64,000 nt of DNA. Source: Actinoallomurus sp963799975. GTDB lineage: Bacteria > Actinomycetota > Actinomycetes > Streptosporangiales > Streptosporangiaceae. The position numbers and the translations under genes were made by a program. Positions 1-10,342 of the stretch are shown piece by piece. The notes beneath the pieces are model-generated. The model was not told the DNA's origin and searched no databases. It saw only the letters and a list, made by a program, of their open reading frames with translations. Positions within the stretch are counted from its first letter, which is position 1, and each line of letters starts with the position of its first letter. The stretch spans positions 124,001 to 188,000 of the forward strand of contig CAWCZF010000007.1 in NCBI GenBank assembly GCA_963799975.1. Reading direction: 5' to 3'.

Positions 1-2
1 TC

Positions 3-821
3 TCGCTGCTGCCGAGCAACAACCTGGACCCGCCGCCCGCCGCCGAGCCGCGCGGCGCGGCCGAGGAGGAGCGGCCCGCGCTGGCCGACATCGTCCCGGT
101 CGAGGCCGGCAAGCCGTACGACATGCGGGCGATCGTCACCGAGCTGGTCGACGACGGCGAGTTCCTCGAACTGCACGAGGAGTGGGCACGCAACGTCGTG
201 TGCATCCTGGCGCGGGTCGACGGCGAGGTGGTCGGCATCGTCGGCAACCAGCCGGTCGTGCTGGCCGGGGTGCTCGACGCCGACGCGGCGCAGAAGGCGG
301 CCCGGTTCGTACGGTTCTGCGACGCCTTCAACATCCCGCTCGTCACGCTGGTGGACGTGCCCGGCTTCCTGCCCGGCACCGACCAGGAGCGCGCGGGCGT
401 GATCCGGCACGGCGCCAAGCTCCTGTACGCCTACTGCGAGGCGACCGTGCCCCGCATCCAGGTCATCATCCGCAAGGCGTACGGCGGCGCGTACATCGTG
501 ATGGACTCGCATTCGATCGGCGGCGACATCTCGCTGGCGTGGCCGACGAACGAGATCGCGGTGATGGGCGCCGAGGGCGCGGTCAACATCATCTTCCGCA
601 AGGAGCTGGCCGCGGCCGCCGACCCGGAGGGCCTGCGGGCCGAGCTGGTGGCCGAGTACACCGACCAGCTCATGCACCCCTACCACGCCGCCGAGCGAGG
701 CGTCGTGGACGACGTGATCGATCCGGCCCAGACTCGTGCGGCCGTCGCGCGCGGACTCGCCATGCTGCGCGACAAGCGCACGACACCGCCGCGACGCAAG
801 CACGGCAACATCCCCCTGTGA
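3..821 (+). CDS. Acyl-CoA carboxylase carboxyltransferase (beta) subunit, C-terminal part
   Basis: The reading frame is open from base 3, so only the C-terminal part (about 272 residues) is in the window. Visible family signatures are SLLPSNNLDPPP at the very start, the VDVPGFLPGTDQE motif and the AYGGAYIVMDS oxyanion/biotin-site stretch typical of propionyl/acetyl-CoA carboxylase beta subunits (PccB/AccD type). The enzyme moves the carboxyl group from biotin to acetyl- or propionyl-CoA in the cytoplasm, giving malonyl- or methylmalonyl-CoA. Malonyl-CoA is the PKSE extender, so a supply role is possible, but the gene may simply be the cluster border. A strong hairpin follows the stop. Confidence 0.9.
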   Translation, partial: SLLPSNNLDPPPAAEPRGAAEEERPALADIVPVEAGKPYDMRAIVTELVDDGEFLELHEEWARNVVCILARVDGEVVGIVGNQPVVLAGVLDADAAQKAARFVRFCDAFNIPLVTLVDVPGFLPGTDQERAGVIRHGAKLLYAYCEATVPRIQVIIRKAYGGAYIVMDSHSIGGDISLAWPTNEIAVMGAEGAVNIIFRKELAAAADPEGLRAELVAEYTDQLMHPYHAAERGVVDDVIDPAQTRAAVARGLAMLRDKRTTPPRRKHGNIPL

Positions 822-844
822 CCCGATGCGCCGGCACGCGACGA

Positions 845-878
845 GCCCGCGGACAAAGGAATCCCACCGTCCGCGGGC
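845..878 (+). terminator. Hairpin after the carboxylase gene
   Basis: Perfect 10-bp inverted arms (845-854 and 869-878, GCCCGCGGAC type) with a 14-nt loop lie 24 nt after the carboxylase stop. There is no long T-run after the stem, as is usual in actinomycete terminators. Confidence 0.6.
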
Positions 879-972
879 ATTGTCCGTCAACGGTTTCCGG
901 CGCGCCGGAGCCACCGTGACACGGTGCGTCCGGCGGTTCACAAGGCCAACACCACTGCCATTTATCAAGGCT

Positions 973-1017
973 TGCAACAACGGGACGACCATGTATCTTT
1001 AACACAAAGTCGTCCCG
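973..1017 (+). promoter_or_regulatory. Candidate promoter with overlapping inverted repeat upstream of the StrR-type gene
   Basis: A -35-like TTGCAA (973-978) and -10-like TATCTT (994-999) are spaced by 16-nt-class distance. A perfect 9-bp inverted repeat, CGGGACGAC at 981-989 and GTCGTCCCG at 1009-1017, brackets the -10 box with a 19-nt spacer. This arrangement suits an operator for auto- or cross-regulation of the activator, or a leader hairpin. A strong unused SD-like GGAGGTGATC begins at 1017. Promoter boxes are read by eye only. Confidence 0.45.
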
Positions 1018-1071
1018 GAGGTGATCTTCCTTTTAAATCACAGTGTTATTGAGTTTCAAATGGAGGTGGAG

Positions 1072-2088
1072 ATGACGGATGCGGCGTCTGATACCGACTC
1101 TCATTCTGCGGGGACCATTGTCCCGAGTGAGTCACTGAACTCTTCACCTTCGCTACCTGCGGCACCGGAAATGGTCCCTCTCGGGCAGCTTCTCCCCGCT
1201 ATCTCACCGCGCGTGGGCGGCGAGGACGAGGATCACATAATTCGCCTGGCCGAGACGGAGACGAGTTTGCCGCCGATTCTCGTGCACCGGTCGACGATGC
1301 GAATCATCGACGGTATGCACCGCTGGCGAGCCGCCGCGCTCAAGGGCCGCCAGGAGATCGAGGTGGCCTACTTCGACGGCACCGACGCGGAAGCCTTCAT
1401 CCAGGCGGTACGTGAGAACACCGCGCACGGGCTGCCGCTCTCGCTTGAGGACCGCAAGGCCGCGGCCGGGCGCATCATCGCCTCGCATCCGATGCTCTCG
1501 GACCGGAGCATCGCCAACGACACCGGGCTGTCGGGCAAGACGGTGGCGGCGATCCGCCGCGCCAGCGCCGGCTCCCTGGACGCCGACGAGCGGATCGGCG
1601 CGGACGGCCGGCTGCGCCCGCTGACCGCCTCCGACGGCCGCCGGCGCGCGTCGGAGATCATCGAGGCCAACCCCGAGGCGCCGCTGCGCGAGGTCGCCAA
1701 GGCCGCACGCGTCTCGCTCGGCACCGCGCACGACGTACGCAGGCGGATGCGCAGCGGCGAGGATCCGGTGCCGTCCAGGGCGCGCGAGGCCGGCCCGGCC
1801 GCGATGCAGCTCACCCCGGTCATCCGCCCGTCCGCGGAGCGGCTCAAGAGCCTGGGCACCATGCTCGAAAGCCTGGCCCGCGATCCGTCCCTGCGTCACA
1901 CCGAGCCGGGGCGCGAGCTGCTGCTGCGGCTTCGTGCCGGCGTCATGACGCCGGATGACTGGGCCAGGCTCATCGAGGGCGTCCCCGCGCACTGCCGCGA
2001 GGCGGTCGCCGAGACCGCACGCCAGTGCGCCGAGATCTGGAGCCAGTTCGCCGACCAGCTCGACCGCCGGACCGTCGTCCCCGGCTGA
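1072..2088 (+). CDS. StrR-type pathway-specific transcriptional activator (ParB-like fold)
   Basis: A 338-aa protein with the StrR/NovG-type layout: an N-terminal ParB/sulfiredoxin-like segment (about residues 30-110: GEDEDH, LPPILVHR, IDGMHRWRAAAL) followed by two helix-turn-helix-like stretches (about 130-230: SDRSIANDTGLSGKTVAAIR and APLREVAKAARVSLG) and a helical C-terminus. StrR activates streptomycin genes by binding long inverted repeats, and family members are cluster-situated regulators. I chose ATG 1072 because GGAGG sits at 1062-1066, 5 nt upstream; a GTG at 1021 has no spaced SD. Two sites resembling StrR boxes lie at 14666-14696 and 14749-14779, making this the probable master activator of the enediyne cluster. 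Confidence 0.85.
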   Translation: MTDAASDTDSHSAGTIVPSESLNSSPSLPAAPEMVPLGQLLPAISPRVGGEDEDHIIRLAETETSLPPILVHRSTMRIIDGMHRWRAAALKGRQEIEVAYFDGTDAEAFIQAVRENTAHGLPLSLEDRKAAAGRIIASHPMLSDRSIANDTGLSGKTVAAIRRASAGSLDADERIGADGRLRPLTASDGRRRASEIIEANPEAPLREVAKAARVSLGTAHDVRRRMRSGEDPVPSRAREAGPAAMQLTPVIRPSAERLKSLGTMLESLARDPSLRHTEPGRELLLRLRAGVMTPDDWARLIEGVPAHCREAVAETARQCAEIWSQFADQLDRRTVVPG

Positions 2089-2109
2089 TCGGGGACGACG
2101 GTCCGGCGG
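2064..2109. terminator. Bidirectional terminator between StrR-type gene and P450
   Basis: Two perfect 19-bp arms (2064-2082 and 2091-2109) with an 8-nt loop. The left arm lies inside the last codons of the activator and the right arm ends 9 nt before the convergent P450 stop, so the structure can end transcription from both sides. Confidence 0.8.
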
Positions 2110-2118
2110 CGACGCCTC

Positions 2119-3507
2119 TCAGGCCGCCGGACGTACGGTCATCGGCAGTCCCCCGCGTACGCGGAGCGACAGCATGGCCTCGGGCACGGCCTCATAACCC
2201 GGCCGCAGGCTCAGCTTCACGTCGCGCGCGGCCAGGGCCAGCACGAAGGTCGCCTCCATCATCCCCAGGTGGTTGCCCACGCAGAACCGCGGTCCCGCGC
2301 CGAAGGGGATGTAGGCATACCTCGGCCGGTCCGCCGCCGCGTCCGGGGCGAACCGCTCCGGGTCGAAGCGGTCCGGGTCGGGCCAGAACGCCGGATGCCG
2401 GTGCAGGGAGTACGGGCAGACGAGGACGTCGGCGCCGGCCGGGATGTGATACCCGCCGACCACGTCGTCCTCCTGCGCCTGCCGCGTCAGAATCCAGACC
2501 GGCGGGTAGAGGCGCATGACCTCCTGGATGACCTGGTTGGTGTAGGTCAGCCGGCGCAGGTCCTCATAGGTCGGCCGACGGTCGCCGAGCACCTCGACGG
2601 CCTCGGCGTGCAGCCGCTCGCGTACCTCAGGATGCTGGTCGATCAGATAGAACGCCCAGCTCAGCGTGGACGCGGTCGTCTCGTGTCCGGCGAGCAGCAG
2701 GGTGATCAGCTCGTCGTCCATCCGCTGCCGTCGTACGTGGCCATCGCTCTCCTGCCGGGTCGAGGCCATCAGCCGGGAGACGACGTCGTCGCCCGGCCCG
2801 TCGCCCCGATCGATCATCACGAGCTGGTCGGCGACGTGCCGCAGCCGGCGGCGGCCCAGCCGGAACCGCACCTGCTTGGGCAGCGGGATCCACGTCGGGA
2901 CCATGCTCAGCGAGACCATCTCGAACATGGCCTGGTCCTGGATGGCCTCGAAGGCATGCCCGACCGACCCGAAACCGCCGAGGTCGGCGTCGAGGAGCGT
3001 ACGCCCCAGCACGCCGAGCGTGAGCCCGGTCATCTCCTCGACCACGTTGACCGGCTCGCCGTTCTGGCGCGCCCGCAGGCGGTCGACCAGGCCGGCCGCC
3101 TCCTCGGCCACGATGTCGGCCTGCTGGGCGATCCGCTTGTGCTGGAACGCGGGCTGGATCGCCGCGCGCTGCTTGCGCCACAGCTCGCCCTCGCTGGTCA
3201 GCAGGCCGTCGCCGAGAGCGCGCTTGGCCTGGATCAGCCCGATGCCCTTGTGGTACGCGCCGCTGTTGTCGGCCAGCACGTGCTTGGCGTGGTCGGGGTG
3301 GTTGAAGAAGTAGAGCGTCTTGGGCCCGATGCGCAGCCGCACCGCGTCCCCGTACTCCTTGGCCGCCATGGTCATCAGGGCGAGCCGGTTACGTGTGAGC
3401 CGCGCGAACAGCTTGGGTGTCTCCCGGCGCGGCGGCCCCGGCGGTACGCGCCGGCGCTCCTCTGCCGGGGCCGCCGTGGTGGCGGCGTCCCGGTCGGTGA
3501 TGCTCAT
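2119..3507 (-). CDS. Cytochrome P450
   Basis: A 462-aa P450. The haem loop FGAGPRFCVGNHLG (about residue 400), the I-helix LLLAGHETTAST (about 265) and the ExxR helix EVMR (about 325) are intact, so it should be a functional haem monooxygenase using external ferredoxin/reductase. The N-terminus has no clear membrane anchor and the length is slightly above typical soluble bacterial P450s. Its ATG overlaps the stop of the flavin reductase by 4 nt, making it the last gene of the pksE operon. P450s of this kind oxidise the polyene or nascent core in enediyne pathways; the exact position cannot be told from sequence. Confidence 0.92.
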   Translation of the reverse strand: MSITDRDAATTAAPAEERRRVPPGPPRRETPKLFARLTRNRLALMTMAAKEYGDAVRLRIGPKTLYFFNHPDHAKHVLADNSGAYHKGIGLIQAKRALGDGLLTSEGELWRKQRAAIQPAFQHKRIAQQADIVAEEAAGLVDRLRARQNGEPVNVVEEMTGLTLGVLGRTLLDADLGGFGSVGHAFEAIQDQAMFEMVSLSMVPTWIPLPKQVRFRLGRRRLRHVADQLVMIDRGDGPGDDVVSRLMASTRQESDGHVRRQRMDDELITLLLAGHETTASTLSWAFYLIDQHPEVRERLHAEAVEVLGDRRPTYEDLRRLTYTNQVIQEVMRLYPPVWILTRQAQEDDVVGGYHIPAGADVLVCPYSLHRHPAFWPDPDRFDPERFAPDAAADRPRYAYIPFGAGPRFCVGNHLGMMEATFVLALAARDVKLSLRPGYEAVPEAMLSLRVRGGLPMTVRPAA

Positions 3508-4088
3508 GCCGATACCTCACTCCGCTCGAAGTCCAGATGGCAGAACCGGCCGTCGAAGAACACGAGGGACTCGCCGTCGTCCCGCCGGTTCAGCGAGATC
3601 AGCCGGCCCAGGAAGATGGTGTGGTCGCCGCCGTCGTAGCTGCGCCACAGCTCGCACTCGAAGCGCGCGAGCGCCGCGGTGATCAGCGGCACGCCCGTAC
3701 GCGGGCCCGGGTCCCAGTCGACCTCGTCGAACTCCGCCGACCCCAGCGCACGCCAGCGGTCGGCGAAGTGCCGCGCGGTCTCCTCCTGCTCGGCGGCGAG
3801 CACGGACACGCCGAAGTGGCCGGTCTGGCTCAGCACCTCGTGCATGACCGCGTCGCGGCCGATGCAGATGAGGACGAGCGGCGGGTCGAGTGACACCGAG
3901 CTGAAGGCGTTCGCGGTCATCCCGTGCAGGGAGTCCTTGCCGCCGACCGTCACCACGGTGACGCCGGTCGCGAACGAGCCGAGCACCTTGCGCAGGGCGT
4001 CGCGGTCCGCCACGTCGAAGGCGGTCTCCGCAGGCTCCTGCTCCTGGGCCGGCCCGTCGGCCGAAGAGAATTGCGACACGTTACTCAC
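3504..4088 (-). CDS. Flavin reductase (SgcE6/HpaC family)
   Basis: A 194-aa NAD(P)H:flavin oxidoreductase of the flavin-reductase-like fold: RKVLGSFATGVTVVT, GMTANAFSSVSLDPPLVLICI and the C-terminal LVFFDGRFCHL are diagnostic. The start is GTG 4088 (GTGA overlap with the thioesterase stop) and the end overlaps the P450 ATG, so it is translationally coupled on both sides. SgcE6 supplies FADH2 to two-component monooxygenases in C-1027 biosynthesis. Here the ACAD-fold hydroxylases at 37268 and 41402 and the nitrososynthase-like enzyme at 47415 are candidate clients (inference). Confidence 0.9.
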   Translation of the reverse strand: MSNVSQFSSADGPAQEQEPAETAFDVADRDALRKVLGSFATGVTVVTVGGKDSLHGMTANAFSSVSLDPPLVLICIGRDAVMHEVLSQTGHFGVSVLAAEQEETARHFADRWRALGSAEFDEVDWDPGPRTGVPLITAALARFECELWRSYDGGDHTIFLGRLISLNRRDDGESLVFFDGRFCHLDFERSEVSA

Positions 4089-4549
4089 GCCACCCGCCCC
4101 ACTCCGGCGGCCGGAACCGCCCCGTACGGTTTGAGCGCCTGGACCAGGGAGTCCGGCACCTTGGCGGGGGCCGTCTGGGTGTTCGGGCCGCGCATGCAGG
4201 CCACCCGCTGGCGACCGCGGGCGATGAGCGTCTCGTCGCCCGCCTCGGTCACGTGGACGTAGTCGAAGCCGAACTCGAGCTGCGTCTGGGCGAGCTCGAC
4301 CAGCCGCATGCGGATGGACAGTTCGTCGAACGCGGTGATCTCGGCGAAGAACTCGCAGTCGACCTTGAGCGTGAACAGCTTCAGGTCGTCCTGGAGCTCC
4401 TTCAGGACCGCGGGAGCGTGCTTCTTGAGGAACAGCTCCCGGCACCGGCCCTGCCAGCGAAGGTAGTTGACGTAGTAGACGTTGCCGACGAGGTTGGTCT
4501 CCTCGAAGCCGACCGTGTGCTGGTACTCGAAGTAGTTTCCCATGGTCAT
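4085..4549 (-). CDS. Enediyne hot-dog thioesterase (TEBC, SgcE10/CalE7 family)
   Basis: A 154-aa single hot-dog-fold thioesterase. The N-terminal pattern HTVGFEETNLVGNVYYVNYLRWQGRCREL, in two parts here (VGFEETNLVGNVYY and NYLRWQGRCREL), matches enediyne TEBC proteins that release the polyene from the PKSE acyl carrier. It starts at ATG 4549 with ATGA overlap to the PKSE stop; a second ATG at 4543 is possible. Placement directly after pksE is the conserved order in enediyne clusters, and the coupling fits a stoichiometric partner of PKSE. Confidence 0.93.
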   Translation of the reverse strand: MTMGNYFEYQHTVGFEETNLVGNVYYVNYLRWQGRCRELFLKKHAPAVLKELQDDLKLFTLKVDCEFFAEITAFDELSIRMRLVELAQTQLEFGFDYVHVTEAGDETLIARGRQRVACMRGPNTQTAPAKVPDSLVQALKPYGAVPAAGVGRVA

Positions 4550-7500
4550 GACCGCCCTTCGGCGAGGACTGCGAACACCACGGGGTTCGAGACTCCTCGC
4601 AAAGTCGTGACGAACGTCGCGATTTCAAGCTCACCCGAGGCGAAGATCACCCAGGCGCCCTCCCGGCGCGTCATCGTGAGCGGCGCGTCCGGCGGGATCC
4701 CGGCCTTCGTCAGGCACTCTCCGGCCGACCAGACGCGGGTGCCGGCGACCTCCAGGCTCTCCTCCGCCTCCGTCACGACCAGCTCGGCCGTGGACATGCG
4801 CGGCCCGAGCAGGCCGTCCCACTCATCGGCCGGCCGTTCGACCACCGACTCGATGTCGCAGGCCACGGTGCCCGGAGCGGCGACGCACATGCGTCAGCCC
4901 CGGCTCGTGTGACGCCGAGATGGTCTCGTCGCCCTCGATCTCCGGTCGCCCGTCCGGCCGGTACAGCACGGCCGCCTCGCGGCCGAGGACCCGGTTGACG
5001 GCGTCGGCGGTGCACGCGCGCCGCGCCTCGATGTCGGCCGGCTCGTCGTGCGGCTCGACCGCCACCGCCACGGCGGCGCCGGTAAGGTCGCCGAGCGACC
5101 GCTCCACGTACGGGCCGAGCAGGGAGGGCACCCACGGCCCCTCGCCGTCGGACTTGCGTACGGCCTGGAGACGCAGGCCCTCCCATCGCTCGACGGCCTG
5201 GCCGTCCTCGGTGCGCACGACGACGTCGTAGGTGTAGGTGTCGCCCTCGCGCATCCGCTCGGTCGCGCAGTAGCGCACGCCCTCGACCCCGGTCAGCCGT
5301 GCGCCGCCCGGGTGGATACGGTCGACGCCGGTCGGCAGCAGGGTCGCGTGCGGGACGCAGACCTGGTTGCCGTGCATCAGCGCGTCGCGCATGCCCGGGT
5401 CGCCCAGCAGGATGTCGACCGGCAGGAACCCGGCGAACCACGTCCTGGAATCCTGCACCGCCAGGTCGGCGTCGACGTGCCGCGCGGCCGCGCGGCGGTA
5501 GCGGCGGAGCCGGTGGAAGGACTCGCCCTGGAACAGCACGCTCCCGTACAGGTCCTCGTCCGGGTTCATCGGCACCGCGGGCAGGTCGTCGGCGACCTGG
5601 TCGGGCGGGCCCTCCGGCACCTCGGCGTGGCCGAAGCGCAGCCGGGCGCGGAAGTGCTCCGCGGAAAAGCCCGTCTCGGCGCTGCGGATCACCACCTCGA
5701 CGGTGTCGTTGCCGGTGACGACCGCGGCGACGCGGATCACCGTCTCGCCGTCCGGCGGGATCACGATGGGCCGCAGGAACTCCGCGTCCTCGATCACCGG
5801 CGCCTCGGACCGCCCGGTGGCGGCGCACGCCACCTGGGTCATCGCCTCCATGCCGAACACCGCGGGGAACAGCAGGTTGCCGTCCAGCAGGTGGTCGCGC
5901 AGGTACGGGTCGGCGCCCGCGTTGAGCGCGACCTCGGCGATCAGCTCCACGCCGTGGTAGCGGACCACCTCGCGCTCGACGAACCGCAGCAGCGGCAGCG
6001 CCGGCAGGTCGTGCCGTACGGTGTCGATGCTTCCGGTACGGCCGCTGATCACCACGACCGCCGGCGCGTCGGGGTCGGTGACGAGCCGCCGCATGATCTG
6101 CACGCCCGTGTCGGGGTGGATCGCGGTGATGCCGTCGCGCGACAGGCCCTCGATGACAGACAGGCGCTCGCCCATGCCGACGCCGGACCAGACCGACCAC
6201 TCCATGCACAGGCTGCGGCAGTCCGGGTGCTCGGCGGCCAGCTCCTGGGTGAGCTCGGCCAGCCAGTCGTTGGCGGTCGAGTAGTGCGCCTCGCCCCGCA
6301 GCCCGGCGCGGCCGATGATGCTGCCGAAGGTCACCAGCAGCTTCAGCGCCCCGGGCTCGACGGCGTCCAGCACGGCGCGCAGACCATCGATCTTGGCGTC
6401 CGATCGCGCGGCGGAAGGCGGTCATGTCCAGGCCGGTGATGCCCCCGGGCTCGTTGTACCCGGCGCCGTGCAGCACGGCGGTGACCGGGCCGAGCTCCCG
6501 GGTGACCTCCTCGATCGCGCGGTTCACCTGCTCACGGTCGGTCACGTCGGCGCGCACGTAGCGCAGGGTCGCGCCCTGCTCGGCCATGCGCTGCGAGGTT
6601 CGCCGACAGCTCGGCGTCCTCGTCGGGGTCCGAACGGCCCATCAGGGCGAGCTTGGCGCCGCTGTCACTCGCCATGGCGAGAGCGCACTCGGCGGTGATG
6701 CCCTTGCCTCCGCCGGTGACGAGCAGGACGTCCTCGCCGCTCAGCGGCTGGTCCGTACGGTCCGCCTCGGCCGGCATCGCGCGCAGCGTCGGCACCCGGC
6801 GTACGCCCTGTTCGTCGTAGTGGACCTCGGTGAAGTCCGTGGTCGCCGCCACCTCGGGCACGATCCAGTCGACCGCCTCGGTGGTCGCCGGGACCTGGAC
6901 GAGGGTGACGCGCAGCTGAGGCGCCTCCTGCCGCAGGGTCCGGGTCAGTCCGGCCGCGCCGCGGCCGTGCTGGACGAGCACGAACCGCGTGCCCTTGTCC
7001 GCGCCCGCGGCCGACTGGGCCGCCTCCAGCGCGGTGGCCAGGTGCTCCTCCTCGCACTCGGGCGGGAGGCACACCAGCACACCGGCGCCGACGTGCGCGC
7101 GCTGGAGCGCGGCGTGCAGCGGTTCGGCGAGTTCGGAGCCGGTGGCGAACAGCTCCCACGACCCGTCTTCCTCGTCCGCGTTCGCCGTCGGGCGCGGCAG
7201 TTCGTCCAGATCCACCGAGAACGGCCGTGCCCAGGTGGCCGCGCCCTCGACAACCGGCGCCGGCTCGTCCTCGCCGCCGGTCTCGGCCAGCGTGTCGAGC
7301 GCCGTCGCCAGTTCGCCGATGGTGGCGGTGGCGACGTTGGTCATCGGCTGCATGACGTTCAGGCCGAGCCGCTTGGCCGCCTGGTTGAGGAGCTGCCCCA
7401 CCGTGATCGAGCTCAGGTGCAGGTCATCGAGCAGCCGGCTGCTCTCGTCGACCGAGTCGACGGGAAGCTCGGCGCGCTCGGCCGCCATGTTCCGCAGCAT

Positions 7501-10302
7501 GTCGATGCTGGTCTCGTCGTCGCCCAGGCCGCCCTGCCCGTCGTCGTCCTGCTCGGACTCGGCGGCGGTACGCTCCAGGACGGTCACCTGGGGCGCGCGC
7601 TCACAGGGGCTGGCGAAGAAGGCGAACTCCTTGCCGATCTCCAGCGGCCGGGTGAGCCGGCCGGCGAAGAGCGCCTCGTGCCGTACGGGCGCACCTGCGA
7701 CGAAGGCGGCGGCGGCGACACGCAGCAGGCCGCCCAGCGACTCGTCGTCGGTGTTCAGCGCCACGGCGGGCGTTTCGGTGCCGGTCTGAACCAGGCCGGT
7801 CAGCACCTGGCCGGGGCCGATCTCGATGAACAGGTCGACGTCCTTGGCCGCGAGCTGCATCGCCTGGGCGAACAGCACCGGGTCGGTGATCTGGCGCCGC
7901 AGCAGCGCCGGGATGTCGGTGTCGCGCGCGAGCGCCTCGCCCAGGACGGTGGAGACGATCCGCCGCTCGACGGCGTCGAACCGCTCCTCGGTGAGTCGGC
8001 CGGCGAACGTGTCGGCGGCCGGCGCGACCAGCGGCGAGTGGAAGGCGTGCGAGACGCGCAGCGCGGCCCAGCTCACGCCGGCCGCCTTGGCCTTCTCCCC
8101 CGCCGCCTTGACCGCCTCTTCGGAACCGGCGATGACGGTCTGCTCCGGGCTGTTGTAGCCGGCGATCACGACGGGCAGGTCGGCGATGATTCCCTCGACG
8201 ACCTCGGGCCCGGCGTTGATCCCGGCCATGGTCCCGGACGCGCTGTGCTCGGCCATGGTCTGGCCGCGCACGCCCGCCACGCGGAGCAGGGTCTGCGCGT
8301 CGATGGCGTTCGCCCAGTGCAGCGCGGAGATCTCGCCGAGGCTGTGCCCGACGCCGACCTCCGCCTCCAGCCCGAGCATCTCCATGGCGCGCAGTCCGGC
8401 CATCGAGCCGGTGACGATGCGCGGCTGCGCGACGTCTGTCGCGATCATGTCGCCGGAGGTCGGCAGCGCCGCCGCGTTGTACACGTCGTCGACGACCTTG
8501 AACCGGCGGCGCAGCGCCCCGCCGCTCGTGCCACGGCCAGAACCCTGGCCGGGGAAGAGGAACCCGAGCTTGGCGGCGCGGCTCACGTGGCCCATGAACG
8601 CCTTGCCGTCCTCGGCGAACAGCGTGGTCTCGCCGGCGGCCAGGCTCTCCAGCAGAATGCGGAGGCGCTTCTCGGCGTCCTCGGGCGAGCGCACGATGAC
8701 GGCGGCGCGGTACGGCAGGTCGCGCAGCCGTTGCTGCGCGGCGGCCGCCACGTCGGCGAGCTGCGCGTAGGAGACGGCCGGCACCCACTCGATGAGCTCG
8801 GTCAGCTTCTCCCGCAGCTCCTCGGGCGACTCGGCGTCGAGCAGCAGCAGCTCCACGTCCTGTACGGAGGCGGCGAGCGCCTCGTGCACCGGGCCGTGCG
8901 TCTTACGCGGCGCGCCGCCCTCCAGCACGATGTGCGTGTTGATCCCGCCGAAGCCCATGGCCGTGACGCCGGCGCGGAACTCGGCCTCGGCCGGCCACGT
9001 CTCCGCCTTGCGCAGGACGCGCAGGCCGGCGGCCTTGTCATCCAGCACCGGGTGCGGGTCGAAGCAGCCGGTGGTGGGGGGCAGGACCTGGTGGTGCACC
9101 GCGAGGGTGGCTTTGATCAGACCGGCGATTCCAGCGGCGGCCTTGGTGTGGCCGATCATGCCCTTGATGGTGCCGATGGCGGCCTGGGAGGCGCCCGAGT
9201 CGGCGTGGGCTCGCGTCTGGGAGAGCGCGGTCAGCTCGGTGGCGTCACCGACCTCGGTGCCGGTGCCGTGCCCCTCGAACAGCGCGACCGTGTCGATGCC
9301 GAAGCCGGCTCGCTCGTACGCGCGGCCGAGTGCCAGCCGGTATCCGTCGACCTCGGGACGGGTGATGCCGCCCTTGCCGTCGGAGGAGATGCCCCAGCCG
9401 GCCACGTTCGCGTAGATGTGGTGGCCGCGGTCCATCGCGTCCGCCTCGCGCATCAGCACGACCATCCCGCAGCCCTCGCCCGGCCAGAAGCCGTTGGAGC
9501 CGCGGTCATAGACGCGCATCTCGTTTCGCGCCAGCGCGCCGGTCTTGGCGAAGCCGATGATCTCGAACGGGTCGATGGACAGGTCCACGCCGCCGGCGAT
9601 GGCGACGTCGACCTCGCCCTCGATGAGCGCGCGTGAGGCCGTCGCGACGGACAGCAGCGACGACGAGCAGGCGCCGTCGACCGTGTAGCCGCCGCCCTTG
9701 AGGTCGAAGTAGTTGCAGATGCGCCCGGCGATGGTGTTGGAGAGGCCGCCCGCGAGGGTGTCCTCGTCGATCTCCGGGAACGGGCTCTTGTACTGCTTCT
9801 CGTAGTCGGCGAGGAAGTCGGCGACCCGGTCGTCGTCCCAGTTCTCCTGCTCGCCGAGCGCCGCCGCGAGCGTGCGCTTGACGTACGGCCAGCGCAGCCG
9901 CATCAGGTTGGCGCGGGTGAACTCGCCGGTCAGCGTGTTGCCGACGACCACACCGGTGCGCTCGCGCGGCAGCCGCTCGCCCATCGGATACCCGGCGTCG
10001 GCGAGAGCGCGCGCCGCCGTGTCCAGGGCCAGCCAGTGGGTGAGGTCGGTCGAGCGGTACGTGCTTCCGGCGATCTTGTAGCCGACCCGGTCGAACTCAT
10101 ACCCCTCGATGACCGCCGCCGTACGCGCGTAGAAGCGGTCCGGGGTGGTGGGGTCGGCGTCGTAATAGTCATCCAGCCGCATCCGCTCGTCGGGCAGCCG
10201 GCGGAAGGCACGACGCCCTGCGACGACGTTCTCCCACAACTCGTCCGGCGATGCCGCGTCTGGGTAGCGGCATGCCATGCCAATGATCGCAAGCCTGGTC
10301 AT
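4546..10302 (-). CDS. pksE: Enediyne iterative type I polyketide synthase (PKSE), three frame breaks in sequence
   Basis: The repaired protein is about 1917 aa, the usual PKSE length. Domain order: KS (active Cys in VDGACSSSL near residue 210; His in EGHGTGT and IGHTKAA), AT (VGHSLGEISALHW), ACP with the unusual PKSE motif DDLHLSSITVGQ near 960, KR, DH (HLLDG; later DALMHGNQ) and a C-terminal integrated 4'-phosphopantetheinyl transferase (ISASHEPGLT...ACDIESVVERPADEWD). It builds a linear polyene from malonyl-CoA. ATG 10302 has GGAG 8 nt upstream. The frame breaks near 6590, near 6405 and near 4905; each is restored by removing one base, so I treat them as sequence errors rather than decay. 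The first gene of the operon ends 40 nt upstream. Confidence 0.95.
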
Positions 10303-10342
10303 GCTGTCGTCTCCGCGTGATCCGGGGTCGGGTTGAGAACGT

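Noticed and set aside
2269..3639. Long plus-strand open frame opposite the P450
   Set aside because: It mirrors the P450 gene, has no family signature, and arises from the GC-rich third positions of the real gene.
4546..4890. Separate small gene between PKSE and thioesterase
   Set aside because: The peptide continues the phosphopantetheinyl transferase domain of PKSE after a one-base frame break (GLT|CVAAPGTVACDIE), so it is the PKSE C-terminus.
6586..9636. Over 1000-codon plus-strand open frame opposite PKSE
   Set aside because: Composition is dominated by Arg/Gly/Val/Asp from antisense reading; no domain recognisable; PKSE on the minus strand explains the DNA.
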